Positions 35,122-47,669 of a stretch of DNA of 64,000 nt are shown here, one piece after another. Each line of letters starts with the position of its first letter. Positions within the stretch are counted from its first letter, which is position 1. Source of the DNA: Hymenolepis diminuta (Eukaryota; Platyhelminthes; Cestoda; Cyclophyllidea; Hymenolepididae); assembly GCA_900708905.1 (NCBI GenBank), contig CAADRB010000008.1:3156744-3220743 (forward strand), read 5' to 3'. The position numbers were made by a program, and so were the translations under genes. The notes beneath the pieces are model-generated. The model ran no database searches and was not told the origin of the DNA. It was given only the letters and a program-made list of their open reading frames with translations.

Positions 35122-38100
35122 ATGCAAACGGCAAACAAGAGAATTTCCTCAGTTGGAAATGACTCAAAACAAAGAAGACAGACTATATCAAGTGATAGGT
35201 TTCAAAAATTGGGGCATAAGAGTGACGATAATGCCCCTAGCACTTCTTCCCGCGATGGGAAACGTGAAGGGGAACACAGATTCAAGCGATTAATGTCCTC
35301 AAACGAACGGGCAAAACACTTTCAAACAAGAAATAACATGGCTTCAAATGGTGATTGGTCTCGAAAAATGACTATTAATAGCGACAAATTCATGCAAATT
35401 ATCCAAAAGACTGGGAGCTCTCAGCGAAATTCAAAGGCAATGAGCATGAGTGTTGCAGCATCTAATAAAGCCAACATTTTGGATTTACTTCAAGACATTA
35501 ATTCTGTCGATATTGGAGTAAGTTTCCTGTCATTTTACTATACCTCTATCAACTTAAATTTACGGTGGGTTAAATTCCATTGAAAAGTCATTAATATCAG
35601 ACTTGATATACATTTTACGAGAGTTAAATCAGCCAATCGCAGCTGAAAATCGGTATTTTTTCCGCTGCAAGTATAAAGCACATTAAATAAAACATTTGTT
35701 TGGGTTTCATCACATGGGCAGTATATTACGTTCTTAAGTGGACATTGGTTAACATAAATTCTGCCACTTCAATTCCCAGAACACACCGTAAATACGAAAG
35801 GACGGAAATCTTAATAAATTAACGGCATGTTTTGTTTGCATTCCCATGATGTGAACTTTGGCATTAGGTTAATAGGACAGCGAAAAGGGGGGTTGAATTA
35901 TAAAGTTGCATCCTAAAACCCAAAAATACCTCACAACACGCACGCTGAAAGATGATCCATTTATCACATGCAACTAAGTAAACAGTAGGCACTACATCCA
36001 CAGGTGCGTTTGTAATTATAATCAGGTTGGTTAGTTCAGGTAATCTCAACGAATCAGAATTGAGAACAGTCATAATTATTTGTTAGAACACATGTGTACG
36101 TGAAACTGTGTGTTGAATGCATTGAATTAATTTGTGGTCATGAAAGTGAAAGAGGAAAAGAAATCTTCTCCATGGAAAATATTCCTAACCTGTGTTTCTA
36201 CTCAAACGGATATAAAAGAGAAACCTGTTAAAGATCCGCCCAGATTTAAGAAACGATATGGGTCTTCTAGATTTCAAGTAGAGATCGAATTTCAAATATG
36301 ATAAAATAAAATTTTTAATAAAATTTTGATCTAAATTTTTTTATCCATTAATTGTAGCAAGTCAAAAACCCTGATGAAGACTGCGAGATGGTTACTGCCA
36401 TAGATGCGGACAGTTGTAAGTTTTTGTTCGTATAACAGTAATTTATTCATCATTAATTATTTAGCAAGTTCTCGTTTATTATTTCTAGTGTTTAAAACCT
36501 TTTGCAGGTATGACTTAATGCTCTCAATTTTCATTCTCAACTCAAGTGGATTTTGAGTTTTGACATAACGCAGAGAAGTTACTTAGAATGCTAGGTCGTT
36601 CGCTAATGTCCTAATAGCACGAAAATCGATTACTGAAGAATATTTGTTAAGCTCGAGATCCATTTATACTCAGGTTGTGTAGTTCGTTGTGTAATGGTTA
36701 GAGCCTGGTCAGTAATCTTTCAATAAATAGACTTCACTTTATATCGAATTGTAACCATTTATTTGGTTCAAATAATGAACATGCTAATTGCAATCGCTAT
36801 TGAGTTAGTTTTCTTCAAAAGAACTTTTAGAGTATGCACAGAAAGTCATTTAAGGTCAAAGTATGCTAATAACTAGCCAAAGCCTGTCGACTAAAACTAA
36901 GTGTGTTTGGCTGATCAGCGAAACAATTGCGACTGGCTTACGAATTCAGTATACAGCGATTTAGAACAAGGGTAGATCCAGTTATAAAACGAGACATATG
37001 ACCAATGCCAATAAGAAAAGCCAGCGAGGAATGCATTTATGAATCTATTCATGAAGTATTCACTCAAACAGAGATATTTCCAAACCACTACCATTACATT
37101 ATCCCCACATTTGCGCATCTAGCGAAGTAATCTTTCTTCATTTTAAAGGCCAAAATGTTAGCGGTAGCGATTGGTGCAATGTTATCTGTGTATGTCAAAT
37201 AAAAGATTCTCTAAATGATCTAAGTGACATAAATGAATGAAAAATGCAATTTAAAATCCACTTGTAAATCTTCGTTTGTGCTAATGTACACTTTCTCCCG
37301 CTCACTTTCCTCTCCCCCCAAAAATGTTATTATGAATGCCAAATATCTTCCACTTCAACTCGTATCTTTGGTCAAACATTTCGATTTAATGTAATGTTGA
37401 GATGATCTGATTTGCAATCCAAGGGAAAATGCAGTGAAATGGTAAACAGTACTGCCAATCGTTATGCATCAACCCATTTTTCTTGCAGCCACGCATTCTG
37501 AAAGATGTGGGGAAGTACTTGATAGATAAATAAGATAAGGAGCTTACGGAGGAAAGCGCCATCGAAAACTTATCATAGCCAGAGTAACATCATGGAGCAT
37601 ATTTGGTGTGAAATATGAATTCCGACGCTCTCTGATTCATTGGTTTCAACGATAGCAATGCGCCATTTAAATCAACACTTAAGCATCAATCCGTATCAAA
37701 AGTATGATGACTGATTTTTTCATCGCCGTTCGCGTCGTAGATACTCATTAATATACAAAAGTTCTGTTTCACTTAGGCTTGCAACTCAGTTTTCCTGGCT
37801 ACACTGGCTTGAAAAAGACCAAAACTCGGAAAAGTATTACCGATCTTTACAATTCCATAATATGATGAGAAATAATATTCGATACTACTTTTCTGAAATT
37901 ATTTCCTTATGCAATAGGTCCGCGTTGAATTAAATCACACTAATAATGTAGTTAAATAATTAAGATTTATTTTTACTTCTCGAAATATGTATTTTTTACT
38001 TTTTTGAATTCTTCCCCACTAAACCTCAACCTGCTTTTCAGTGACCAAAATACAATTTCAACTGCTGGAAGCAGCCAGAACCAATCGTTGCGATATCATT

Positions 38101-41100
38101 CAAATGATTATTGATACACATGGATGCCGTCTAGATGTCAAAAACAACCTCGATCGGACAGCTCTTCATTTGGCAGCTGCTCAGGGGTGTTTCGATGCCG
38201 TCGTGTTATTAGTTAACAACCGTGCTCCAGTTGATCTACCAGATAAGGTTAATTTACTTCCTACTCCAAGGAAGAAAAATACCCTTCCAATTTTTTAAAA
38301 CAGAAATAACTTTAGAGTATAAAGAACAGTGGAGTAGGTCAAATCGAAGGTAGGGGGAAGAGGAAAGAATGTATGAAATTGAAAAATCTAGATTCACAAA
38401 ATTAAATCCTTTCAACGTAAGAGTTCGACATCCTGAGGTCCAAACTTCAGGATCTGATCTCTAAATTTTCGATACTTCATTTCTCTCTTTTTAGAGTTGA
38501 TTGAGCAGTAGTTGAAGTTGAGGGCTTGGTCTGTATCTCACGATAACCAAAGGGCTATTAGTTGAGGCTAACAAAATTTCCTAATTTTATCACGTGCAAG
38601 TGGAAGAAACTTAAACTTAGGTTCTGTGTATTTGTTTGAAATTAACGGTAAATGTAATACCTTTATTTAACCTTTAACTTAGCACTGATAATGAATGTTC
38701 AGTAAATCGTAATTGCCTTAATTGTAATTTTATTTAATTTCGGAGAACCAATTGCATTTAAATTTGATAAATTGATAATAAACACAGGTCTGCACCGTGG
38801 AATCATTGCGTTGCTAATATACTCTACCGAAAACTATCGAATTTTGTAGGTACAGTTAACTATTTAGTGCTTATGAATTTGAAATTATCTTGAATGGGAA
38901 GAAGTTATTTGCTGTGTTACGTATCTATCGATATGACATCGGATGTGCATCATATTAGCATTTTATCCGTATTTCTTTACTCACGAGCCAAAATGCATCA
39001 TTAATACAATATTACAAATCATTGGTTTTAATTCCTATAAAAACTGTCAAATTCATTGACATTTGTGCAATAAACCGATTTTTTTGTCGTGGAAATGCGT
39101 TTGAACGCAGGGAACAAGTCAAGTATTTCATTAAAGAGCGAAGAGGGGCGGGGGGNNNNNNNNNNNNNNNNNNNNNNNNNNNNNNNATCGATTATAAGTC
39201 GCTTCACTTGATCCTGAATTCAGGTTTTAAAATTTATGCTTAAAAAGTAGAGATCATTGTTTTGTGTTCTGATCTTCCGAATCAAAAATTCCCTGATTTA
39301 GCTCTTGGGTTTCTGGGGCAATTCACAAGCGAGATACTTATTAAGTTATTATTCTTATTAACTCTTTGATTAATTTAAATAATTTGTCACACCTTTTCAG
39401 TATTTTTTTCTTCTAATAGCACAGATAACAGAATGATATTATTTCATGTGATTTTGTAATATTTTATTTGAAGTAATCGGTAATATGGTTCGTTAGTCAA
39501 TTTTTTGGCGTATTCTAGAATATTTCCAAACTACTGTCTTAATTGATAAAAAGAGTAATTCAAACAACCACGGTGTCTTTTTTCTCACCATTTCAGCGGA
39601 TGCATCTATTTACCTTGTTAATTATTGATAACTCGGACTGGTTTTACGGTTTTCTACTCACCACTCTGTCTTTCTTGCTCAGTATATTTTAGTATTTAAC
39701 TCTGTATTCGGATAAATGACATTTAAAACTATTTATACTCTTATTTAAACGAATCAGAGAAATTCAAAGACAAGGTCCAATTCATTTTCTCGGTCCCATA
39801 AGATGGAGGCGGGGAGGTTGCGGTAGAAAGAAAAGAGAAGAAAAGTGACTCATTGTCTTTGGGAAATTAGCTGAGACTTTGTCTTTCTATGAATACGCAT
39901 TTTGAACAAACTAGAAAACAATGAATCTAACTAGTTATGTTTAAATATAATACGCAACTGTTAATACGCATTGTAATCAGGATTTCTTGATGGAATATAA
40001 TATTAAACTGTTTGTTTAAATTACTTCATTTCAGCATGGAATGTCACCTATGTTCTGGGCTGCCTATAACGATCACGTGGATATCGTTATCTATTTGATC
40101 AAACATGGAGCATCAGTCCAGCGAAAAACGAAGGTAATTTACGGAAAGAAATTATTATTGCAGCACTCTAAGTTTTATTCTTAATACAAAACCTCTTTTT
40201 CAGCGCGGATTTACGCTTCTCCACGTTCTTGCCAAGTCAGATTCCATTAAGACTCTCGAAGTTCTAGTTAGAAGCAAAGTTATCCGTAATTTCCAAGAAT
40301 TGGACCTAAATGACTATACTCCACTTATGGTAGCTACGATATCTGGAAGTCTTCGAGCAACGACCGTCCTTTCCAGGATTGGATCTCTGGAATCACACCT
40401 AGATAAAGTAAGAGCTAATATGATGCTTGCTTATTTTAGGTGCCTATTTGTAAGCGTTAAGGCGTACATTTTTAATAACAAAGCTCGAATTTTGTAATTT
40501 TTAACAGAACAAGAAAAATATCTTTCATCTTGCCGTACTCAGTGAATGTCCTCCTGTGTTGGAGCAACTCTGTAAACATGAGGAAATGCCAAAACTAATT
40601 AATGCCTTCGTAAGCCAACTTTTGGAATTACTATTTCTTTTAAATATTGTGTTGAATAATGTGTTTTTGAATAGGACAACGAACTCATGGCTCCGATCCA
40701 CTATGCCATCGACTTGGATGACATAGAGAGTGCTCAGGTCCTTCTGAAATATCAAGCAAGAGTAAACATCAAATCGAAAGTCAGCTGAAATTACATCACT
40801 TCTTTACGACAAGTTTTAATATTGTTTTTTATTATCGCAGTAATGAAAGTTTAAGCGGAATATAACTTGTCCTCGAGCTTAGAGCTGGTCCTTAAGATTG
40901 ATGTTAAGGCTTGTGAATAATCTAAAACAGTACAAATCCTGTTAGTGGAGGTATCTTAGAAGCTAGATCAAATTTGTCTTAAAGATTTCTCTTACGAAAC
41001 TAATGCCCACCCTAAGGGCTAATCGGATACAACAACCTTTCCCAAATGAGTGGACTAAGAGTTAAGTAGGCCAATGGTTGTCTTGGACATAAATAAGTAA

Positions 41101-44100
41101 TGAGAGAGAGAAATGAAAACAAGAATAGCAGACTGAAGAGCAAGGAAATGAGCATCAGCACAGAGGCAGTGGAAATGGTGTTGTGGTAAAGAGGCCAAAC
41201 TAAGGTACGCTAAGTGGAGTTGACAGTTTTGCTTTCTTTGTCTCTATGATGAGCAACCAATAGGACAACAGAAACATATAAATCAACATGTTCGTTCGAT
41301 AGTATGCTACAAGCCTCCAGTAATTCATAAAGTGCTGAAGGAAACAAGCAACACAGACAAAGTATGGAACAAGAATGTTAAAAGCATCTTTTTGTTCAAT
41401 TATTTTAAAACTAATGAGGCAAATACTTTATCAAAGTAAAAAGTCACGTGTTATCATCGATTAAAATTAAACAACGCCAGATTACAAGACGTAGGGTTGC
41501 GTTCTCGTTTCTAAAACTCATAAAGTCCGTTAACTTACACTTATTTTATGATATATTTCATTTATTTATATGTATTAAGTAATTTTTCTATATGACTGAA
41601 ATCAACGAAGAGAGATTGATTTAAGTTGTTTAAAGGATGCATTAAGCAATCATTTACTTTTTCTATGACCAACTGGAATTCTCACTGTATTAAGATGTTA
41701 ATCGCAAAGTCTGGACTTGCTGAATCCCCATTTCAGAATCGATGATTAACCAGCCCAAGTTGAGTCAGGAGAGTAACAGAGTACATCAATTTGGAAAAGT
41801 TAAGAATGGAAGTTTGTTAACCACAAAAATTGATAGCCGAACTAGATTGAGGTCAGTCAATTGGCCCAAAATTAATGACTTAATAAAATAAAGGAATGTT
41901 CGGCAATGAGAGGATGCTTGCGCATATAGAGATCACTATTGACTGCTGAGCTCGATTACCAATAGATAAGATGTCATTTTTTAGAATGCTCCCTATCCTC
42001 TTATTACTGCTTCTCAACGCGGCAATATTGAAATGATGAACCTTCTACTTGAGAACAAGGCTAAGATAGGCAAAGCAAACTTTGTAAGTTCCATTCTATA
42101 TGATACGCATCCAATAACCAAATTTGCATTTGTATTAAATGAATAATTTTTCACTTTGTTAACCTCAGGCTGGAAACACACCTCTACATATTGCATGCAT
42201 GGCAAATGAAGTCGAAGCGGCAAGATTTCTACTTGGAAAGGGGGCTAATATTATGGCATTGAATAAGGTTAGTATCGCTACTGATGTATTTATTAGTAGA
42301 ATTATACTTAATCCTAGTTGCTTAAACTACTTATAACTATTTCAGCGTCTCCAAACACCTTTCAATGCAGCAGTTGAACAGGGCAGTGCTGAAGTGTGCG
42401 AACTCCTGATTATTGCTGGGGCCCCTATTAATAAAGTTGATCGAGTAAGTGGATAACCTTGATATAATCAAAAAATTATTTTTTGTGTAAATTAAGCATC
42501 ATCCGGTTCATTTTCAGGCGGCCAAAACACCACTGATGCTCTCGGCTCTCTCTGGATTTGTGAGAATTGTGGATATGATTATCAAGGCGGAACGTTTTCG
42601 TGCGGCTGAACCGGTAATTCTTGAATTCATTGGTTGATTTTCCATTCAATATAAAAGAAATTTTTTTGTTTAATTTTATTTGTTCATTAATCATTCAAAT
42701 AGGGTTTCATTCAGTTGGTAAATTCAAAAGAAAAATACAAATATTCATCATAAATTGCAAATCAATTAATCATCTTGGAAGCATGCATTATTAGTAGACA
42801 TAAGTATGACGGTATTTTATCAATAAATTTTCCTGCTGGGGTCGGCGAGATAAAAATCAGGCTTCGGCTTAGGACATCGGTCCTGATAAACGAAAAATGA
42901 AATCTATTTGTACCTCACGCTGTTAGATCCCTGTATATTTATAAAGATTGTTCAAATTATACAATTTGGATTAGTGGATGCATAGTTATAGGTAAGGGAT
43001 AGGAAAATGTGATTTATGGGTGTAGAGATTTTACTCCAGCACTATCCAATTCAAAAGATTATATGCTGCTGCTTTTACAGAAGATCCTTTGGAGGAACTC
43101 ATAACGTTGAGGATGATATTCTGATATGTGACATTTTAATCAACTTCATTGATCTTTGCACCCAATGAATGATGATCCTGCTTGTAGTGCAAAGGGATTG
43201 CTTTCCTTTTCTCCAATTATTCATATAAATTTGTCAGCTTTTAACTTCACTATTTTCGTTCAAATTCCCTAGAGGTGAGAATTTACGCTTTTAGAAATGG
43301 GAATTAATATTGTTGGCAGTTTGAACCATGGTAGTCGCGTATTGATTAATTTGCTCAGACCGTAACCCCCTTTATGCTTTCTGTCTAGTTATGCCTTGTG
43401 CTTGATGATTCAAAAGAAATAAGGAGACTTTTCAAAGCAGCCCAAAGATGAAATCTTCTTCCTAGGCCATTTTTTTACAATCACTTCCACACCGAATATA
43501 ATAATTTGTGCTGCTTTTAAGAATAGAATAAAAAAAAATTATGGATAAGGTGGCTGAATATGAAATAAGTCGTACAGGTTCAGAGTTGAATAGATTTGTC
43601 GTGAAGTGGAATTAAGTATATAAACTGCGAGGCAAATGAGTTTTCATTGGGAATTGATATACAATAAAAATAGTAGTGCACAGTTCTTCAATAATGCTGA
43701 ATTAGAACAAGAAAAATTATTACCTGATTTCGATTTGTTAACTGCATTTTTGAGGAAGACTCAGTGGAAACAGACGTACTATTGGTACTTATTTGTCCTA
43801 TGACAAAGTTGTCAGTAAGATTAATTCCCATAAATTAATTAAATTGGATAGTTGAATAAACGTCCAGTAATTCTTTTGAAAATTGTCCCCATTTATGATG
43901 AAAAGAAGTCATTTGTTGAACGTCCTCATGACTGGTAGCACGAGCTTATTTCCAGAATTTCTGGGGCAAAAATAGTCAAATAGTGCTTAAAATTGAGCCT
44001 AATTTGTTCACTAATCTTCCAGTAAAAGTGTAGCACCTTCTTTACAATATTTGTTTCTTGGTAGGAATTCGCCGCTCTTCTTGCAAAGAAGTATTGCCGA

Positions 44101-46459
44101 AAATGGGACAAACAAGAATTTGAAGAGGACTCTGAGGAAGAGGATGATGAGAGAATGGAAGAATCGGAAAATGCAAGCTCCACCGACTTTGCCAGTCCCC
44201 AAGGTGTCCGAAATAGGAGATCTTCTGTTTCAATCTCGGAGGCGTCGACTTATGTCTCCACAAGTGAATCTGCAGCATCTGGTAAAAGCGGAAGTGAAAC
44301 AACTACCAGTAGTGAATCCAACAGATCATTCAACTCCTCAAATAAAGACGACACAGATGATGATAGTTCGAGTTCCCGCGCAGAATCCGATTCATCCAAC
44401 AGTGATGAGAGTGTTGAAGAGAATGCAACAAAAAATAAGAATGTCCACTCGGAGGAACCGCAGCTGGATGGAGAGGATAGCGTGTTCAACATTCAGCCTC
44501 AGTATCAAAAGGCGGACTCTGTATTTTCCAGCTTCTCGGGTACTGGAAGCAATCGGCAAAGAATGATTGAGAAATCCAAACAACAGAAAGCTGCTGCAGA
44601 AGCTTTGAATAAAGAAAATCCGCAAAATATCCCACAGAAGAGAATTGTTTCTTTTGAAAATGGGTAAGTACGTACTTAACTTTGTTTCAATATTTTATCA
44701 TGAAGTGAATTACAATGGAATTCGGAGGAAGATAGGGAATCAGGAAGATCAGAAAAATGCTTCACCAGTTTTCCTCATGGTTTAGCTCGAAATTCTTCGT
44801 CAGTTAGGATGAGGTAAGCGGAAAATTCATAGTTAAAATAGTAGCTAAATTTACAAGAGTTGAACAACTGAGGCTGGTCGATAAGGAACTTGGGGGAAAA
44901 CTAATGAGTTACTTAAAATATTGTTTACAGTTGGTAAACCTTAAGTTCACAACACGTCCATAACCCATACAAAATTGGAAAAGCAAGTTTTAAAGTAAAT
45001 TATTAACCTTAACCATTTCATATTGATTTTACAGAGATGAGATTATATGTTTGCCTATTTGTCATTAGTAGATTTGTAGAGATCGTTGTGCCAGTAACTT
45101 CTAATTTCACTTTCATTTTCAATTCACTATTTATGCACAAAGAATTCAAAACAAAGAAGTTTTCAACATCGACTTAATTAAAACGACGTTTACTATTATG
45201 TTTACGGTTAATTTTTTCCAAATACTTATCTGTTAGCTTCACGACACACTTTGTTTTAGTAATTATTTTTTCATTCATTTTTCTCATCATTGAATGATTG
45301 ATCAACACTCCTTTGATCTCTTCCCTATTATTTTCATAATAAGGCCCTTTGACAAAGTTCCTGGAAGAACATGTCTTTGACTAGATCACATCTTAGTGTA
45401 CTTGGATAAATGCCAATCTTGGGAAGATAAATGCGTAAATAGAGACGTTAGTGAGTAAGCTAAGCAAGAACTTTAGCCTGTATCCAAGACCTGAATGTTT
45501 GGATACAGGGGGGAATGTCAATTATTCCCCAATGGAATTATTTTAAATACTAATTTGCCAGTCATTTTTAATCTCTTCTGATGGCTTCAAATCATTCGTC
45601 AAGTAGTACGCTTTATGATGATTAAGGTCTGTATTTTACGATAGATCTTATAACTGAACTAAAGAATTTTCTAAGGCTAAGCAGGAAGCCATTTCAAACA
45701 CATAAGACGGAGGGTTTATTAAACACCTATATATTGAAATGAAATAAATAGACAGCAAGTGTACAAATGGAGAAATGGTATATAAAGGCGTGATTTTGTG
45801 AAAAAAAATACACCAATGATTGACATTAATCGAACTCATGAAATTTTTTCTTATGTCTCCAGAGATGGGAATTCAGCAGTATCTTCTAAACCTCCGCTTG
45901 CTGATAGAATAACGCCTAGTCCGAGGGCAATGCGATCTCCAAATAATAAAACTCCACCAGACAGACAAACTCCAAGTCCATTAACTGAATGCCCCAGCGT
46001 CTTTTGTCCAGAAGTTCGATTCCTTGTCAATACCCAATCCTACGCGGGACGATTCCAAACGCTCTTCTTCTACATCGCTCACAAGAAATTGCGTCGCAGT
46101 GAGTGGAAGTCTCTTGCTAAACACTGGAACTTCACAGAAGAACAAGTTGAAGCAATTGAACTTCAACATAAAGGTTAATTTACTCAAAATGAAACCTCTT
46201 ACTGAGTTACATTTCAGTATAATAATATTTTGTTTGTATTTTATTTCACACAGGTGGTAAAAATGCATATAAGGAACACGGTTTTCGACTTCTTTGTATC
46301 TGGATGCATGGACTGAGTGAGAATACCGATCCAGCGCCCTTGTTATACACGGCCTTGACCTCCATAGGTCGAAAAATGGAGGCGAACAATGTGCAGAAGG
46401 ACTTCTATAAAGCCACTCATGGACAACATTCGCGCAAAGATGATTGCCACATATCATAA
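35122..46459 (+). CDS. ANKDD1: Ankyrin-repeat and death-domain protein, ANKDD1 family (14 exons, 892 aa)
   Basis: Exons: 35122-35517, 36358-36415, 38042-38247, 40035-40133, 40204-40407, 40508-40609, 40675-40779, 41985-42083, 42169-42267, 42346-42444, 42518-42613, 44065-44663, 45863-46173 and 46254-46459 (TAA). All introns are GT-AG and the phases agree throughout. Residues 1-150 are basic and Ser/Asn-rich. About 11 ankyrin repeats cover roughly 153-521 (e.g. RTALHLAAAQG, GNTPLHIACMANEVEAARFL). A long acidic/Ser/Pro linker follows (about 535-770, with EEDSEEEDDERMEE). A death domain covers about 785-875 (EWKSLAKHWNFTEEQVEAIE, then FRLLCIWMHG). The last repeat (IVDMIIKAERF) and the death domain resemble vertebrate ANKDD1A, which is much shorter (about 520 aa) and lacks such a linker. 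ANKDD1 function is poorly known, and a scaffold role is inferred. An acceptor (TCTCTAATCAG|TGATG) sits 3 bases before the ATG, so a further 5' exon or trans-splicing is likely. Confidence 0.93.
36676..36720 (+). repeat. SINE-like A-box fragment in intron 2 of the ANKDD1-type gene
   Basis: GTGTAGTTCGTTGTGTAATGGTTAGAGCCTGGTC resembles the 5' tRNA-like end of the repeat family, but only about 40 bases remain. Confidence 0.3.
39156..39186. other. Assembly gap (31 N) in ANKDD1 intron 3
   Basis: The N run follows a GGGGCGGGGG stretch, typical of a sequencing stop at a G-run. Exon phases across this intron match, so no coding exon needs to be hidden there. Confidence 0.99.
44065..44663 (+). CDS. 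ANKDD1: ANKDD1 exon 12: acidic and serine-rich linker exon
   Basis: This single 599-nt exon holds most of the region between the ankyrin repeats and the death domain. It starts after TTGGTAG with EFAALLAKKYCRKWDKQEF, turns strongly acidic (EEDSEEEDDE), and then has long runs rich in Ser, Asp, Asn and Glu (DDTDDDSSSSRAESDSSNSD). It ends with a basic Gln/Lys stretch and the donor GG|GTAAGT in phase 2. Low-complexity acidic Ser tracts of this kind are typical casein-kinase-2-type substrates and are probably disordered. All other open frames over this exon, on both strands, are shadows of it. Confidence 0.9.
46254..46459 (+). CDS. ANKDD1: ANKDD1 exon 14: C-terminal half of the death domain
   Basis: This is the terminal exon after TTTCACACAG. 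It encodes NAYKEHGFRLLCIWMHGLSE, which corresponds to the 'SYQEHG-RMLLIWLHG' segment of vertebrate ANKDD1A. It then carries a final helix (ALTSIGRKMEANNV) and a short polar tail before TAA. The intron splits the death domain between exons 13 and 14 in phase 1. Confidence 0.9.
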
Positions 46460-46664
46460 CATTCAGAAATATTATTAAATCTATCTCATGACTGTATATA
46501 TGTCAAAACTTTTTGATCATAAAGTATTTAATTGGCATTTCGAAGTGGATATTTTAGTTACCCTCCACTTGTATTTTAATTTATGGGAATGATCACAAAA
46601 TCAATAATTAAACATATTTCAGAACTTAATGAAAGGAGACAGATTTGTACACGGAGTAGGCTTG

Positions 46665-46670
46665 AATAAA
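46665..46670 (+). terminator. Poly(A) signal AATAAA downstream of the ANKDD1-type gene
   Basis: This is the first canonical hexamer after the TAA at 46457-46459, giving a 3' UTR of about 220 bases. Variant hexamers nearer the stop are also possible. Confidence 0.4.
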
Positions 46671-47289
46671 GAAATAATTAAACCGCAATAACATCAATTT
46701 GAACTGAACGGATGATTAGATGATTGTATGATTCCGGATGTTAAATAATAGTGTTCATTGTTTATAAAAGTTTTTGAAGTTGGCCATAAATCATGACAAC
46801 CAGATTAATGGAGAAAAGTTGTAAGTTTTAATTTTTGGAAAGCGAGAAAATCTACATGAAATATAGGGAGGAGATCATAAAGAGTGTCAATAGAATTTCC
46901 ATATTTGAATTTCGGAATCGGGTTTTGGAGTATTCACTTAATGGGCACTTCACTACTTCGAACTAAAAAAATACATTTCTTAAATCGTACCACAATCCAG
47001 TGGTTATTGATGATCGGTCAGTGCATTTACTCTTCCAAAGGCCAAGAAAGCAGCACGATCTTGCACTATCTTATGCAGTTTACAGATCAGAACGGTAAAA
47101 TCGGTTACTTATGTATGAGTTATATTAATATGATGTATAAAATAAATCACTATTTATCGATAGTGTAATGGCAAATGCATAGGCCTGTTCATTTGACGCT
47201 CATCCAATGAGTAAAGACTAACTCTTCATTCTCCGAAATCACTCTTTATGCGCATTCTATATAATGATGCTCCGGTTTTTCGTCGACGA

Positions 47290-47665
47290 AGCCACGGTGA
47301 TGTCTTGAAATCCCTATGACTCAAAACCCCTCTCCGTCATATCTTAACGCGTTTATCGATTCCCCCTTTTCTATAACCATGTCGGTTCATCAAAACTACA
47401 TCTGCACTCATGTCTCAGTGCGCCCTCGCCCAAGTGACTCATAAATTGTCTTTGTATTTCCACCTCTACATACACTCACATACACGCTTGTCATTGGTCG
47501 GTTCCTATAATTCCCTCCCATCTCCTCTGTTCCTCATTTCTCTCTTATATGAACCCTCATAGGGGTCTACTCGATACATTTCAGACTAGTTAGTCTTTGG
47601 TGTTTTGCTTTAGATCTGTTGTTGCTGTTGCTGTTAGCTGTTAGTTATAGTCTTAGTTTTACAAT
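47290..47665 (-). repeat. Dispersed repeat R1, copy B, minus strand
   Basis: Reverse-complemented, it reads CTAACAGCAACAGCAACAACAG, GAGATGGGAGGGAATTATAGGAACCGACCAATGACAAGCGTG, GTGGAAATACAAAGACAATTTATGAGTCACTTGGGCGAGGG, 'GACATGAGTGCAGATG', GGGGGAATCGATAAACGCGTTAAGATATGACGGAGAGG. All blocks occur in the same order in copy A. Confidence 0.55.
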
Positions 47666-47669
47666 TAAG

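Noticed and set aside
44051..44625. Long frames on both strands over the ANKDD1 acidic exon (for example 171 codons from 44051)
   Set aside because: They are shadow frames of a low-complexity coding exon. Only the frame containing EFAALLAKKYC and the acidic Ser tract joins neighbouring exons in phase.
45981..46457. 158-codon minus-strand frame
   Set aside because: It is antisense to the death-domain exons and the intron between them, with no splice or domain support.
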